DNA from: Chrysochromulina tobinii
Taxonomy: Eukaryota > Haptophyta > Prymnesiales > Chrysochromulinaceae
NCBI GenBank assembly: GCA_001275005.1
Contig: JWZX01001898.1
Location: forward strand, 1 to 13,643
Direction of reading: 5' to 3'
DNA: 13,643 bases
In this document: in pieces, positions 13,103-13,643 of the stretch
How positions within the stretch are numbered: position 1 is the first letter of the stretch
Layout of the letters: each line of letters starts with the position of its first letter
Translations under genes and position numbers: made by a program
Notes under the pieces: model-generated
Databases searched by the model: none
What the model was told of the DNA's origin: nothing
The model's input: the letters and a program-made list of their open reading frames with translations, nothing else

Positions 13103-13643
13103 ATGGTGCTCGAGAACTGCGCCTTCACGCTCTATTCCACTCGGGTTACGTAGGCGCTATTCGGGGACAAGCACGCGTTCGAGTCCGGCGTCATCTCTGT
13201 CCCTGGTGCTCACGACATCGCCATCTATGACACCGGCGCGGCCTACGTGACTCCGATCGCATTCGTTCCGCACGGCTCACCTCAACCGGAGGTGGTACAT
13301 CGCGCCACCGGCCGAGCCCTCGACGCGTTCCGCGCCGCTTGCGCCAGGCGCCCCGCTGCACGCCTTGCTGAACGCAGTGCCGGCACATCACAGGCTGTCC
13401 TACATCAGCGCCTCGGCTTCCCATACCACGAGCAGTGGAAGCGCGTGCCCGCTTCCACCGCCGACCATGGCTTGCCTCCCAACGCTGTGGCCACGCCTGA
13501 TCTGCCCACGCGCGATGCTGTTTCGCGCGGTCGTGCACGCGCCCTACCATTCCTGCGCAAGCCATTGGAAGACGTGCGGCAGCCTCCGCCCGCGGCGGTG
13601 ATTTATATGGACTTCGCCGGTCCCCTCCTTGCCAGCATCTTCC
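13103..13643 (+). mobile_element. Ty1/copia-like retroelement polyprotein fragment (runs off the window)
   Basis: A frame free of stops from 13154 to the window end resembles the protease to integrase part of a copia-type polyprotein. IYDTGAAYV fits the D-T-G-A active site of an aspartic protease. LHQRLGFP...GLP...RGRARALPF follows the GAG-pre-integrase layout (H..RLG..., GKAR..PF). MDFAGPLLASIF at the edge looks like the first catalytic Asp region of the integrase core. The same frame extends upstream past a TAG at 13151-13153 to an ATG at 13103. Only about 60 residues separate the protease motif from the pre-integrase motif, shorter than usual, and the usual zinc ligands are missing. No LTR is visible between the tRNA and this frame, so it may be 5'-truncated and dead. 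Alternative: an unrelated host protein with chance resemblance. Confidence 0.6.

Overview
The window looks like GC-rich nuclear DNA of a unicellular eukaryote, most likely an alga. Supporting signs are spliceosomal introns with GT..AG borders, a tRNA gene interrupted by a short intron after position 37, an RRP12-type ribosome-biogenesis gene, a NIPA-type transporter, MORN, WW and ankyrin repeats, and a Ty1/copia-like fragment. Introns filled with 10-11 bp tandem repeats recall what I remember of haptophytes such as Emiliania huxleyi. That assignment is inference, not something the sequence proves.

Layout. 1-2646 (+): 3' part of a gene joining an ankyrin repeat, a small beta-rich module and an R-S-ExE ADP-ribosyltransferase domain; its introns are packed with degenerate 10-11 bp repeats. 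2647-3692: intergenic DNA with a (CTG)(CGG) microsatellite, a 10-bp tandem array between perfect 18-bp direct repeats, and an 18-bp/71-bp higher-order minisatellite reaching the stop codon of the next gene. 3693-5030 (-): nine-helix NIPA/DUF803-type transporter. 5532-7484 (-): MORN-repeat protein with an N-terminal FWDFASLPQ/RGWPRFE domain and two very short introns. 7672-8127 (+): small, probably secreted WW-repeat protein, divergent from the MORN gene. 8455-12694 (-): RRP12-like ribosome-biogenesis factor split by one 124-nt intron. 12994-13087 (+): tRNA-Thr(AGT) with a 21-nt intron. 13103-13643 (+): Ty1/copia-like polyprotein fragment running off the right edge.

The genes do not form an evident pathway. 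The most interesting theme is intron birth. Three introns in two unrelated genes lie between long direct repeats of their own splice-site regions (32 bp perfect in RRP12; 28 bp perfect and 20 bp with three mismatches in the MORN gene). Each upstream copy supplies the GT donor and each downstream copy the AG acceptor, so splicing restores one uninterrupted copy. The RRP12 intron is filled by nine units of the same 10-bp repeat that fills the ADP-ribosyltransferase gene introns, and that repeat also sits in intergenic DNA between its own 18-bp direct repeats. The two MORN-gene introns share a roughly 40-50 nt body read in different frames. Together these suggest introner-like insertion with unusually long target duplications. 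All introns whose phase can be read are phase 0.
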